In this document: piece by piece, positions 1-5,732 of the stretch
Layout of the letters: the number at the start of each line of letters is the position of its first letter
Position numbering within the stretch: position 1 is the first letter of the stretch
Source of the DNA: Planctomycetia bacterium
GTDB lineage: Bacteria; Planctomycetota; UBA11346
NCBI GenBank assembly: GCA_005801395.1
Contig: SYDV01000174.1
Location: 1-5,732 of the forward strand
Reading direction: 5' to 3'
Length of the DNA: 5,732 nucleotides
Made by a program: the position numbers and the translations under genes
Notes under the pieces: model-generated
Databases searched by the model: none
What the model saw: only the letters and a program-made list of their open reading frames with translations
Told to the model about the DNA's origin: nothing

Positions 1-2272
1 GATGATAACGTAAAGGCATCAGAGTATCATTCATCGGAAAACCCGCTGGACTTGCTGCCGTGCGGTTTAAGCGTGGAGTCCGATGTGCATAAATTAAACC
101 GTTAAACAAGGTTCTCGTCATCGTTCCAGCAGTACGCGTCGTTGCAGGACATAATTCGCTCCACGTTGTTGCTCGAATTATAGTTTGAATTCTTTCCAGG
201 TTTAAGGTTAAAATATTATTAAAATAAGCACCTGCCGTAGCATCATTTATTAACAACCCCATCATACGATATGAATTCGCGTCACGTCGATTCATCACTC
301 GTTCTTCGGTTGCAGGTATGTCCGCCAGTGCGCTATATCCACCCTGAAAAACACCCATGGAATCATTGATGCCAAAAAAGGCCGCCGTGATATCCACTGG
401 CGAGCTATTTTCGACACTTAAATAAACCGCGTAATTTCGCGCCATAAAACAAGACATCGCCCGCGCAAACGCTGCATCACTGGGATAATTACTAGCGATC
501 GGTAAGTCAGTGATTCCGCCAATCGCCACTCCCATCCCATCTAATATCGGCCAGGCCGTATTTTGCGCCCCGCGTTCACGAATGGTTAATCCAGTGGTCC
601 CACTGTTTTCCTTACCAAATAAAGACTGCTGTAAATAATAGCCACGGGATTCAAAAGGAAGCTGTGTCGCAATTGCATCATAGTGATCCATTGGCTTTTC
701 TAATTGATTCTGTGGATGAGCTAAAAAGGTATTACGTTGGACTGGTGCTGCAGGATTTCCATCTAACCATGCACCAACCGGAACAAAGCCCGGGGCTGTC
801 GGCTGAAAAAACTCTAACACATCACGCACAACAACCGGTTTACCAGAAGCCAAATGCGTGCGTTTAATTTCATACAATGGCATATCCGTCGCATAAACGG
901 GGAAAGGTGTGACCGCTGTTCCAACGGTATAATCTGTTGCGCTTGTATAATATAATGGCTCCGCTTCACCCGGATTAAAATCATTTGGGCGAGTTGTATA
1001 TAAACCACCCGTTTTTGTTAGATATAAAATGACACCTTGATCAACCACACGTTGAGCTTCAAAAGGATAGCCGGCCATTTCGGGAATATTTGCCAGCGTG
1101 TTCACGACCTGCGCACCCCTGTTTTGCCGATCACGTACTAATTCGCTATGACCGCTGAGTGCCGATCTACTATCATTATTAAAGGTTATTTCCTTATTAT
1201 TAATCTTAATATTGGTGCTCGCACTGGTATCCCCACTTAATTCATGTGACACGGGTACGTTTCCTGGAATTTGAAACGATGGCGACATATTATTTTTTTC
1301 TTGATAATAAAAATTACTCACTTTTCGCATACGATAAATTCCCTCCACACCAGTAACCGTTACTTTTTTCGTATCACTTCCAATATTAATAAGCGTTCCA
1401 CCACTCGAAGCAGAGCCATGATAGTCACCTCTCAAATAAGCATTTCCTTTGCCACCAAGATAAAGTGTTCCATTCGTGTGCACGGCACCCATAATATCTA
1501 GATTAGGACCAGGGTTAATTTCTATATCACCTGTTTGACCTCTAGCGCCATAGAACAACACATATCGGAACAAATTGATTAGCTTCAATTGTACCATGCG
1601 TTGTGTTTGTGAACTAGCGAGCGCTTGTTGTGGTTTCGTCCAAGGATCCGCCGTTTTTACTGACAATTGCGCGTTGCTCCATTCTTTTTGATCTACAAAA
1701 TAGGATTGCGTGGTAATACGAAAATGAAAATACCCTGGATTAAATTCATCCTTTGACGTACCAACCCAAGCAACCGTTGGTTTAGTAACAATGTTCGGGT
1801 TAGCTTGGTAATTATCAGTATAGGCAGTTGCCAATTTGTCTTCCGAATCCATACGCCCATTGCCATTGGTATCAGCAATCGTCTCGCTGTATATTTTCAC
1901 CGGCTCAATTCGCCAGAACACTAAACAATTACCAACCCACATGCCAGTCGACTTTAAATCCTTACCGGCATAATAACCCTGTTGCAGCCAACGATCAATA
2001 ACCGCCAAAGTTGATTCGTTACCACCATTATTGACGTCTTCGGTCAATGCATTGAGATCGCCACTACTGTCTACTAATTTTGTCTCTACCAACGCAGCAA
2101 CCGTTTCTGCTGCATAGGCCGCCTGCTGTCGAGCAAGATTCACAGATTGCAAATTTCGCGTACCAACCAAGCGGTCAGAGCTCAGCGCCAAGACCGCAGC
2201 AACACCACTTAAAACTATTAGCGTGGCGACGAGTACATTGGCATGACGATTGGAGTTAATTTTGTACGGCAT
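1..2272 (-). CDS. Large PilX/ComZ-like pilus-associated protein, partial (C-terminus outside window)
   Basis: The frame is open from ATG 2272-2270 through to base 2, giving 757 codons without a stop, so the gene runs off the left edge. The start has AAGGAG six bases upstream. The N-terminus has a short polar stretch, then a hydrophobic helix at about residues 13-31, then a region rich in Ala and Gln (LARQQAAYAAETVAAL). This is the layout of PilX-like minor pilins, which lack the GFxxxE signature. Residues 134-145 (DTNGNGRMDSED) match a dockerin/EF-hand calcium loop. Residues 248-317 are Gly- and beta-rich, with INPGP at 252-256 and GAVHTNG at 262-268, resembling the GxVHxNG segment I recall from large PilX-like (DUF4900-type or ComZ-like) proteins. 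It follows two prepilin genes in the same transcription unit. It is far larger than proteobacterial PilX (under about 200 residues). Inferred role: exported pilus-tip adhesin or receptor. The existence of the gene is secure, the precise function is not. Confidence 0.8.
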   Translation of the reverse strand, partial: MPYKINSNRHANVLVATLIVLSGVAAVLALSSDRLVGTRNLQSVNLARQQAAYAAETVAALVETKLVDSSGDLNALTEDVNNGGNESTLAVIDRWLQQGYYAGKDLKSTGMWVGNCLVFWRIEPVKIYSETIADTNGNGRMDSEDKLATAYTDNYQANPNIVTKPTVAWVGTSKDEFNPGYFHFRITTQSYFVDQKEWSNAQLSVKTADPWTKPQQALASSQTQRMVQLKLINLFRYVLFYGARGQTGDIEINPGPNLDIMGAVHTNGTLYLGGKGNAYLRGDYHGSASSGGTLINIGSDTKKVTVTGVEGIYRMRKVSNFYYQEKNNMSPSFQIPGNVPVSHELSGDTSASTNIKINNKEITFNNDSRSALSGHSELVRDRQNRGAQVVNTLANIPEMAGYPFEAQRVVDQGVILYLTKTGGLYTTRPNDFNPGEAEPLYYTSATDYTVGTAVTPFPVYATDMPLYEIKRTHLASGKPVVVRDVLEFFQPTAPGFVPVGAWLDGNPAAPVQRNTFLAHPQNQLEKPMDHYDAIATQLPFESRGYYLQQSLFGKENSGTTGLTIRERGAQNTAWPILDGMGVAIGGITDLPIASNYPSDAAFARAMSCFMARNYAVYLSVENSSPVDITAAFFGINDSMGVFQGGYSALADIPATEERVMNRRDANSYRMMGLLINDATAGAYFNNILTLNLERIQTIIRATTWSELCPATTRTAGTMTRTLFNGLIYAHRTPRLNRTAASPAGFPMNDTLMPLRYH

Positions 2273-2278
2273 GATTGG

Positions 2279-2284
2279 CTCCTT
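2279..2284 (-). promoter_or_regulatory. Ribosome binding site of the large PilX-like gene
   Basis: AAGGAG on the minus strand lies six bases before ATG 2272, in the 29-base gap after the PilW-like gene. It fixes the start of an otherwise truncated gene and leaves the whole transmembrane segment inside the protein. Confidence 0.7.
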
Positions 2285-2301
2285 TTTCATTTAAAGCGTT
2301 A

Positions 2302-3156
2302 TTATTCTTGATAAATACTACGCATTGCCACGGTTAGATCGATCGTCCGAGCAACCGTTGCAGCAGCGCCTACATCATTTGGGTCACGTTTGATTTGCAG
2401 TGAAACTCGAACCTGATTTTCATTTAACATGGGATCTTCTAAATAAGTTGTAAACGTAGCGTCTTCAACACCTTCAATTAATTCAGCATCTAAAATCCAA
2501 TCTGATGCCTTTGGCTGAGGTCCCGTATAGCCGTTGAGATATTTACGCATCAAACCATTCCTGCCGCGACTATTTTTCTCAATCACATAGAGATAATGTC
2601 TTAGCAAGGTAGGATTCTGATTTTGATCAAAGTTCCGACCAGCTTCCCATGATTCCCATACCGCAGCAACATACCATTGCGGATCGGCAACATAGGCGGG
2701 ATTCATAATCATAAAAGGCGTTGGGGCAGCGTCTTTATATTGTTCAAAATCAACCGGTTTAACGCTTTCATCGTTAAAATTCACCTGTCCGTAACGATCT
2801 TTAAATGGCTTATCGGACACGGTCATCGACGTACGCAATTTAATAAATTCAATTGATTTTCTGTCCGTCGATACTGCTGGAAATAGCGATATTCGTTTAC
2901 CATTCACATCACGTTTGGCCTGATCGAACACTGGATCATAATCAAAAAACCAAGCCGCATTTGCCAAATCTTGAATGACAACATTTTGCAGGCGTATCGT
3001 ATCTGTATCAAGATCATTTCTCGACTCATCAAAATTGGCGTAATTCGTGGCACTTACCATCGACTGCAAGACCGCAACCATTACGGCACTAAATAAACTC
3101 ATCGCGATAATGACTTCTAGCAACGACATAGCGCGAGTCAGTACATAGTTTTTCAT
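2302..3156 (-). CDS. Prepilin-type N-terminal methylation protein, PilW/GspJ-like minor pilin
   Basis: This is a complete 284-residue minor pilin or pseudopilin candidate. It has a nine-residue leader (MKNYVLTRA), a predicted prepilin-peptidase cut between Ala9 and Met10, and then MSLLEVIIAMSLFSAVMVAVL, a hydrophobic helix with the conserved Glu at mature position 5 (E14). The soluble domain is large and free of cysteine. It ends with a beta-rich segment (VRVSLQIKRDP, then TIDLTVAMRS) typical of the last strands of PilW/GspJ-type proteins. Length and C-terminus favour PilW/GspJ over PilA or PilE. The ATG overlaps the stop of the preceding prepilin gene by one base (TAATG) with GGAGGA just upstream, so translation is probably coupled. 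Oddities are Ala instead of Gly at -1 and Met instead of Phe at +1. It would be inserted in the inner membrane and processed by PilD. The exact family is inferred from the pattern only. Confidence 0.85.
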   Translation of the reverse strand: MKNYVLTRAMSLLEVIIAMSLFSAVMVAVLQSMVSATNYANFDESRNDLDTDTIRLQNVVIQDLANAAWFFDYDPVFDQAKRDVNGKRISLFPAVSTDRKSIEFIKLRTSMTVSDKPFKDRYGQVNFNDESVKPVDFEQYKDAAPTPFMIMNPAYVADPQWYVAAVWESWEAGRNFDQNQNPTLLRHYLYVIEKNSRGRNGLMRKYLNGYTGPQPKASDWILDAELIEGVEDATFTTYLEDPMLNENQVRVSLQIKRDPNDVGAAATVARTIDLTVAMRSIYQE

Positions 3157-3166
3157 TATTTCCTCC
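3154..3166 (-). promoter_or_regulatory. Overlapping stop/start (TAATG) with strong ribosome binding site
   Basis: GGAGGA (3161-3166) lies inside the last codons of the PilV-like gene. It is followed by TAATG, in which the stop TAA (3156-3158) and the start ATG (3154-3156) share one base. This is a classical arrangement for translational coupling and implies that the two prepilins are made in matched amounts. Confidence 0.75.
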
Positions 3167-3914
3167 GAGACACAACGACTTCATGCCAACGAATACCACC
3201 AACCGCAGATTCCCAACTAATTAAAACACGCATCAGAACCGCACTTTTAACTTCACTTAAATTCAAAGCATTGGGGTCGTCTGGTAAATAAATTTCATCG
3301 TCAGTGCCCAAATCGGCCGTCGGCACTTTTCCTTGAATGGGATCTCCCACCGCTTCCCGCCAGATGAGGCCTGGGTTTCTTTTTTTCGCTTTTACTTCCT
3401 CACTATCCCCGGCTTTATCTTCCGCTGCCATCAGCTCATTAACCCTTTCGACAAGTCTCATCTGATAATATTCGAGATAAACTTTTAAATTTCTAACTCC
3501 ACTTGGTGACGATAATATCCCAAGAGCAATTAAGTCATCTTCTGGTCGTTTGGCTTTTTCCTGCATGGGTGGCGTTACTGTGGGGTCCATCGATGGCGTG
3601 AAAACCAACTGCTTGGTTGCTCGACGATGCCACGACCAAGCGTTATGGCCTGGAACAGCATCCATGTATTTACCAAGACTGTCCCAACTGGCTCCCTGAA
3701 GACGCTCAACCATTACTTGAGCAATCGCTTGCGCCTTTAATTCTTCTTCAAGCGCAGCGCGACCTTGATGAAGCGTAAAGATAGTTCCAATCGCCACCGA
3801 TAAAGCTGACGCTAAAATTACGATAGCGATCATGACTTCCAATAAAGAAAAACCGTGACGGTTTGCGCCCCTCTGTTCCATGGATAAAATTAATTGCATG
3901 TTTGTAATATTCAT
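3156..3914 (-). CDS. Prepilin-type N-terminal methylation protein, PilV/GspI-like minor pilin
   Basis: This is a complete 252-residue protein with a canonical class III signal. A 21-residue positively charged leader ends in RHG, the cut falls between Gly21 and Phe22, and FSLLEVMIAIVILASALSVAIGTI follows, with Glu at mature position 5 (E26). After the helix come a charged coiled stretch (ALEEELKAQAIAQVMVERLQ), which is typical of PilV/GspI proteins, and a soluble domain with no cysteine. A Lys/Glu-rich loop (EDKAGDSEEVKAKKR) lies at about residues 165-180. The C-terminus (WESAVGGIRWHEVVVSRRK) carries the W-x-x-x-x-G-x-R-x-x-E-V-x-V-S-R pattern I associate with this class. I chose Met1 over Met6 and Met12 because GAGGAG lies eight bases before it and neither later Met has a ribosome binding site. 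It is the first gene of the pilin unit and probably takes part in priming pilus assembly. Confidence 0.87.
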   Translation of the reverse strand: MNITNMQLILSMEQRGANRHGFSLLEVMIAIVILASALSVAIGTIFTLHQGRAALEEELKAQAIAQVMVERLQGASWDSLGKYMDAVPGHNAWSWHRRATKQLVFTPSMDPTVTPPMQEKAKRPEDDLIALGILSSPSGVRNLKVYLEYYQMRLVERVNELMAAEDKAGDSEEVKAKKRNPGLIWREAVGDPIQGKVPTADLGTDDEIYLPDDPNALNLSEVKSAVLMRVLISWESAVGGIRWHEVVVSRRK

Positions 3915-3922
3915 GAGTTCGA

Positions 3923-3928
3923 CTCCTC
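3923..3928 (-). promoter_or_regulatory. Ribosome binding site of the PilV-like gene
   Basis: GAGGAG on the minus strand lies eight bases before ATG 3914. It decides the start in favour of Met1, giving a 21-residue prepilin leader, over the internal Met6 and Met12. Confidence 0.7.
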
Positions 3929-3940
3929 GTGATATTAACT

Positions 3941-3974
3941 AAACTAATGATCGTCTAGTTTCACTGGAGAAACT
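3941..3974 (-). repeat. Two overlapping inverted repeats in the leader of the pilin unit
   Basis: The 130-base spacer between hemL and the first prepilin gene contains AAACTA (3941-3946) facing TAGTTT (3956-3961) across nine bases. It also contains AGTTTC (3957-3962) facing GAAACT (3969-3974) across six bases. The two share the arm around 3957-3961, so only one hairpin can form at a time. Each stem is six base pairs and AT-rich, so as RNA they are weak. An operator is equally possible. I found no convincing -35/-10 pair nearby, and the rest of the spacer shows nothing I can name. Confidence 0.25.
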
Positions 3975-4044
3975 TTAGGCCGTCTGATTTGACACACCAC
4001 TAAAAAGTCGATTGGCCCTATTTTCGTTTAACCACCAAAAGGTG

Positions 4045-5346
4045 TCAGCAATCGTCAAACGCCAGTGCCGCTGCCTGTAGGGTTTGATCTATTTCCGCCG
4101 TTCCATGCGCACTGGACCAGAAGGCCGCTTCGAATGGGCTCGGTGCCAGATAGACGCCATTGCGATACAAAGCCAGACAGAATTTTTGCCAACGTTTAGT
4201 GTCGCTCTGTAACGCGTCTGCGAACGATGAAATGGGTTTTTCGCTAAAGAAAAAGCCCCACATGGTACCACTTTGGGCAAATTGAATCGGAATCTTTCGT
4301 TTTGCGGCGAGATCACGCAAACCGGTCAACAAACGAGTTAATTGGGCAGCCTGATGTGGATAAAAATTAGTTTTACCGACCTGTTTGAGCGTCGCTAATC
4401 CGGCAGCGACAGAAATCGGATTACCACTTAACGTACCGGCCTGATAGCAGTTACCGAGTGGAGCCAAATGAGCCATCAGGTCCCGACGACCGCCGTAAGC
4501 GCCAACTGGCATACCTCCTCCAACGACTTTGCCTAAACAGGTCAAATCTGGCTGCACCTGGCATAGACGCTGATAACCGCCCCAAGCCGTGCGGAAACCC
4601 GTCATGACTTCATCAAAGACAAGCAAAGTACCATGCGCATCACAAAGCGCCCGTAAGCTCTTGAGATAACCTGGTTTGGGTAAAATTAATCCCATATTTC
4701 CAGCCACTGGTTCGATGATAATTGCGGCTATGCGACGACGATTTTTACGAAAAACACGCTCCATAGCAGCCACGTCATTATACGGCACTGAAATGGTGTG
4801 AGCGGCAAAACTAACAGGGACTCCAGCGGAATCTGGTTGGTTTAAAGTAGCACAACCACTTCCAGCTGCGACCAACAGGTAATCGGCATGGCCATGGTAG
4901 CAGCCGTCGCACTTAACAATGATGTCACGGCCGGTTGCAGCGCGGGCTAATCGCAATGCGCTCATCGTTGCTTCGGTGCCAGAACTCACCAAGCGTAATT
5001 GGTCCATTCCCGGTAAGGCCTTGCAGATCAGGGTCGCTAATTCGGTTTCGCTCGGAGTTGAAGCTCCGAAGCTAAGTCCTTTTACTGCAGCTTGTTGAAC
5101 AGCTCGCACTACTTTTGGATGAGCATGACCTAAAATGAGCGGTCCCCAACTGAGTACATAGTCAATGTAGCGACGACCATCTGCATCAGTGAGATATGCG
5201 CCTTTTCCCTGAACGATAACAGGAGGAGATCCACCTAAGCGATTAAATGCGCGAACCGGCGAATTCACCCCGCCAGGTATTCGCTGTTTGGCCGCAGTGA
5301 AAAGTTTGCGTGAGCGTGGACCAGCGACCAAGGATGTTTTCGTCAT
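4045..5346 (-). CDS. hemL: Glutamate-1-semialdehyde 2,1-aminomutase
   Basis: This is a complete 433-residue enzyme, about the usual family length. It is a cytosolic PLP enzyme that converts glutamate-1-semialdehyde to 5-aminolevulinate, the last step of the C5 route to tetrapyrroles. The N-terminal signature IPGGVNSPVRAF is at residues 23-34. SSGTEATMSALRLAR (121-135) forms the PLP-phosphate loop, with Ser121 where Asn is usual. GCYHGHAD (148-155) carries the aromatic and His residues of the cofactor site. FDEVMTGFR (244-252) holds Asp245, which should contact the PLP pyridine nitrogen. LGKVVGGGMPVGAYGG (271-286) holds Lys273, the Schiff-base lysine. YQAGTLSGNP (301-310) and PSPFEAAFWSSAH (402-414) are further family signatures. 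No key residue is missing. The start ATG has no well-spaced Shine-Dalgarno: AGAGGAG lies 22 bases upstream, and an in-frame TAG just before it rules out an earlier start. It stands alone, divergent from maf and followed by the pilin unit. Confidence 0.97.
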   Translation of the reverse strand: MTKTSLVAGPRSRKLFTAAKQRIPGGVNSPVRAFNRLGGSPPVIVQGKGAYLTDADGRRYIDYVLSWGPLILGHAHPKVVRAVQQAAVKGLSFGASTPSETELATLICKALPGMDQLRLVSSGTEATMSALRLARAATGRDIIVKCDGCYHGHADYLLVAAGSGCATLNQPDSAGVPVSFAAHTISVPYNDVAAMERVFRKNRRRIAAIIIEPVAGNMGLILPKPGYLKSLRALCDAHGTLLVFDEVMTGFRTAWGGYQRLCQVQPDLTCLGKVVGGGMPVGAYGGRRDLMAHLAPLGNCYQAGTLSGNPISVAAGLATLKQVGKTNFYPHQAAQLTRLLTGLRDLAAKRKIPIQFAQSGTMWGFFFSEKPISSFADALQSDTKRWQKFCLALYRNGVYLAPSPFEAAFWSSAHGTAEIDQTLQAAALAFDDC

Positions 5347-5368
5347 AGCTCGTTCGTCGCAAACTTCT

Positions 5369-5375
5369 CTCCTCT
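5369..5375 (-). promoter_or_regulatory. Purine-rich AGAGGAG, badly spaced upstream of hemL
   Basis: This is the only good Shine-Dalgarno-like sequence before hemL, but it sits 22 bases from the ATG instead of about 5-9. It may act indirectly, by coupling to an upstream leader reading frame or by an RNA fold that shortens the distance, or it may be coincidental. Confidence 0.3.
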
Positions 5376-5402
5376 AAGCAAGAACGAAGTCGCTAACATC
5401 AC

Positions 5403-5732
5403 ATGACGTGTACACAGCATAAACATCGTCTTGCGGGAATTCAGCCTTGGGCCTATCTTACTCATGTGCTTTACCTCGCTAGTAACAGTCCTCAGCGTGC
5501 GATGCTTTTGCAACGTGCGCACATTTCCTTCACCGTGGTTACTTCGTCTTGTGACGAAGAAACGATAACCGCGCCGCATCCGCAGGTCTTAGCACTAGAG
5601 CGCGCGCGCGCGAAAGCGCAGGGCGCTCATTTGTCCGCTGAGCAACGTAACAACCCACAATCGGTGGTCGTCGGCGCTGACACGGTGGTCGCCTTAGGTA
5701 TGACCGTCTTTGGTAAACCGCGTGATCGCGCC
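5403..5732 (+). CDS. maf: Maf-family nucleoside triphosphate pyrophosphatase (dTTP/UTP or modified nucleotides), partial
   Basis: This is the N-terminal part of a Maf/YhdE-like cytosolic housecleaning enzyme that hydrolyses non-canonical or excess nucleoside triphosphates to monophosphate and pyrophosphate. It runs off the right edge. VLYLASNSPQRAMLLQ (from 5466) is the family's first strand and phosphate-binding loop. ERARAKAQG provides the conserved Lys. VVVGADTVVAL contains the acidic metal-binding or catalytic Asp. GKPRD follows, as in the family. SPQR replaces the more usual SPRR. The only in-frame ATG is at 5403, after a TAA at 5394. It gives 21 extra residues (MTCTQHKHRLAGIQPWAYLTH) with no family resemblance. 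GTG at 5466 fits the family N-terminus better, so the true start may be 5466. Neither start has a clear ribosome binding site. The YhdE-like versus YceF-like substrate class cannot be decided from this fragment. Confidence 0.88.
   Translation, partial: MTCTQHKHRLAGIQPWAYLTHVLYLASNSPQRAMLLQRAHISFTVVTSSCDEETITAPHPQVLALERARAKAQGAHLSAEQRNNPQSVVVGADTVVALGMTVFGKPRDRA
5600..5612 (+). repeat. Alternating CG dinucleotide tract inside maf
   Basis: Thirteen bases of strictly alternating G and C encode the ERARA part of the conserved ERARAKA helix. Such a tract is slippage-prone and can adopt Z-DNA, but the codons serve a conserved motif, so its presence needs no special explanation. Confidence 0.5.

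Noticed and set aside
664..867. 67-codon plus-strand frame
   Set aside because: It lies wholly antisense to the large PilX-like gene, has no ribosome binding site and no recognisable domain.
814..1008. 64-codon minus-strand frame
   Set aside because: It is an out-of-frame shadow inside the long PilX-like gene, which is open through the whole region.
1271..1501. 76-codon plus-strand frame
   Set aside because: It is antisense to the large pilin-like gene, its translation is low in information (Thr, Ser and Ile rich) and nothing else supports it.
1693..1878. 61-codon minus-strand frame
   Set aside because: It is an out-of-frame shadow of the region that encodes the calcium loop in the real frame.
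4033..4044. CACC-AAAA-GGTG inverted repeat right after the hemL stop, as a terminator
   Set aside because: The stem is only four base pairs and no T-tract follows on the minus strand, so an intrinsic terminator is not supported.
4089..4316. 75-codon minus-strand frame
   Set aside because: It is an alternative frame within hemL, which is complete and full of family signatures here.
5408..5415. GTGTACAC palindrome between hemL and maf as an operator
   Set aside because: It is a single eight-base palindrome with no second copy and no recognisable promoter beside it, so it is easily due to chance.
5347..5465. Divergent hemL/maf promoters
   Set aside because: I looked on both strands for -35/-10 pairs. 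The best candidate for hemL (CTGAAT, 17 bases, TATGCT) matches the -35 consensus poorly, so no promoter is annotated.

Overview
The window is a bacterial chromosomal segment that is almost entirely protein-coding. I see no tRNA, rRNA, CRISPR array, insertion sequence or phage gene. Four minus-strand genes run from right to left: hemL, two prepilin-type genes, and a very long pilin-like gene that leaves the window at its left edge. The start of a Maf-family gene reads rightwards off the right edge, divergent from hemL. HemL shows that the host makes haem by the C5 (glutamyl-tRNA) route, which argues against an alphaproteobacterium. The double-membrane type IV pilus flavour and the long PilX/ComZ-like protein fit a Gram-negative-type environmental bacterium. 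Possible sources include a Verrucomicrobiota/Planctomycetota-like lineage, a proteobacterium or a Thermus/Deinococcus-like one. I cannot assign the phylum from this sequence alone.

Layout. Positions 1-2272 (minus) hold the 5' portion (757 codons, no stop) of a large secreted or pilus-associated protein. It has a PilX-like N-terminal membrane helix, a dockerin/EF-hand-like calcium loop and a probable beta-rich or beta-solenoid segment. Positions 2302-3156 (minus) encode a PilW/GspJ-like prepilin, and 3156-3914 (minus) a PilV/GspI-like prepilin. These three genes form one tight unit: each has a good Shine-Dalgarno sequence, the first two overlap as TAATG, and the second and third are 29 bases apart. 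Positions 3915-4044 are a 130-base spacer with two mutually exclusive small inverted repeats. Positions 4045-5346 (minus) are a full-length hemL. Positions 5347-5402 are the short divergent intergenic region. From 5403 (or 5466) to the right edge is the N-terminal part of maf.

How the genes work together. The three pilin-like genes look like a minor-pilin cassette. The two small prepilins would help initiate a type IV pilus, type II secretion or competence pseudopilus, and the very large third protein would sit at its tip as adhesin or receptor. The order (PilV-like, PilW-like, large PilX-like protein) recalls the competence pilin cluster of Thermus thermophilus that contains ComZ. hemL and maf are housekeeping neighbours with no evident functional link to the pilins, and they look more GC-rich than the pilin genes by eye.
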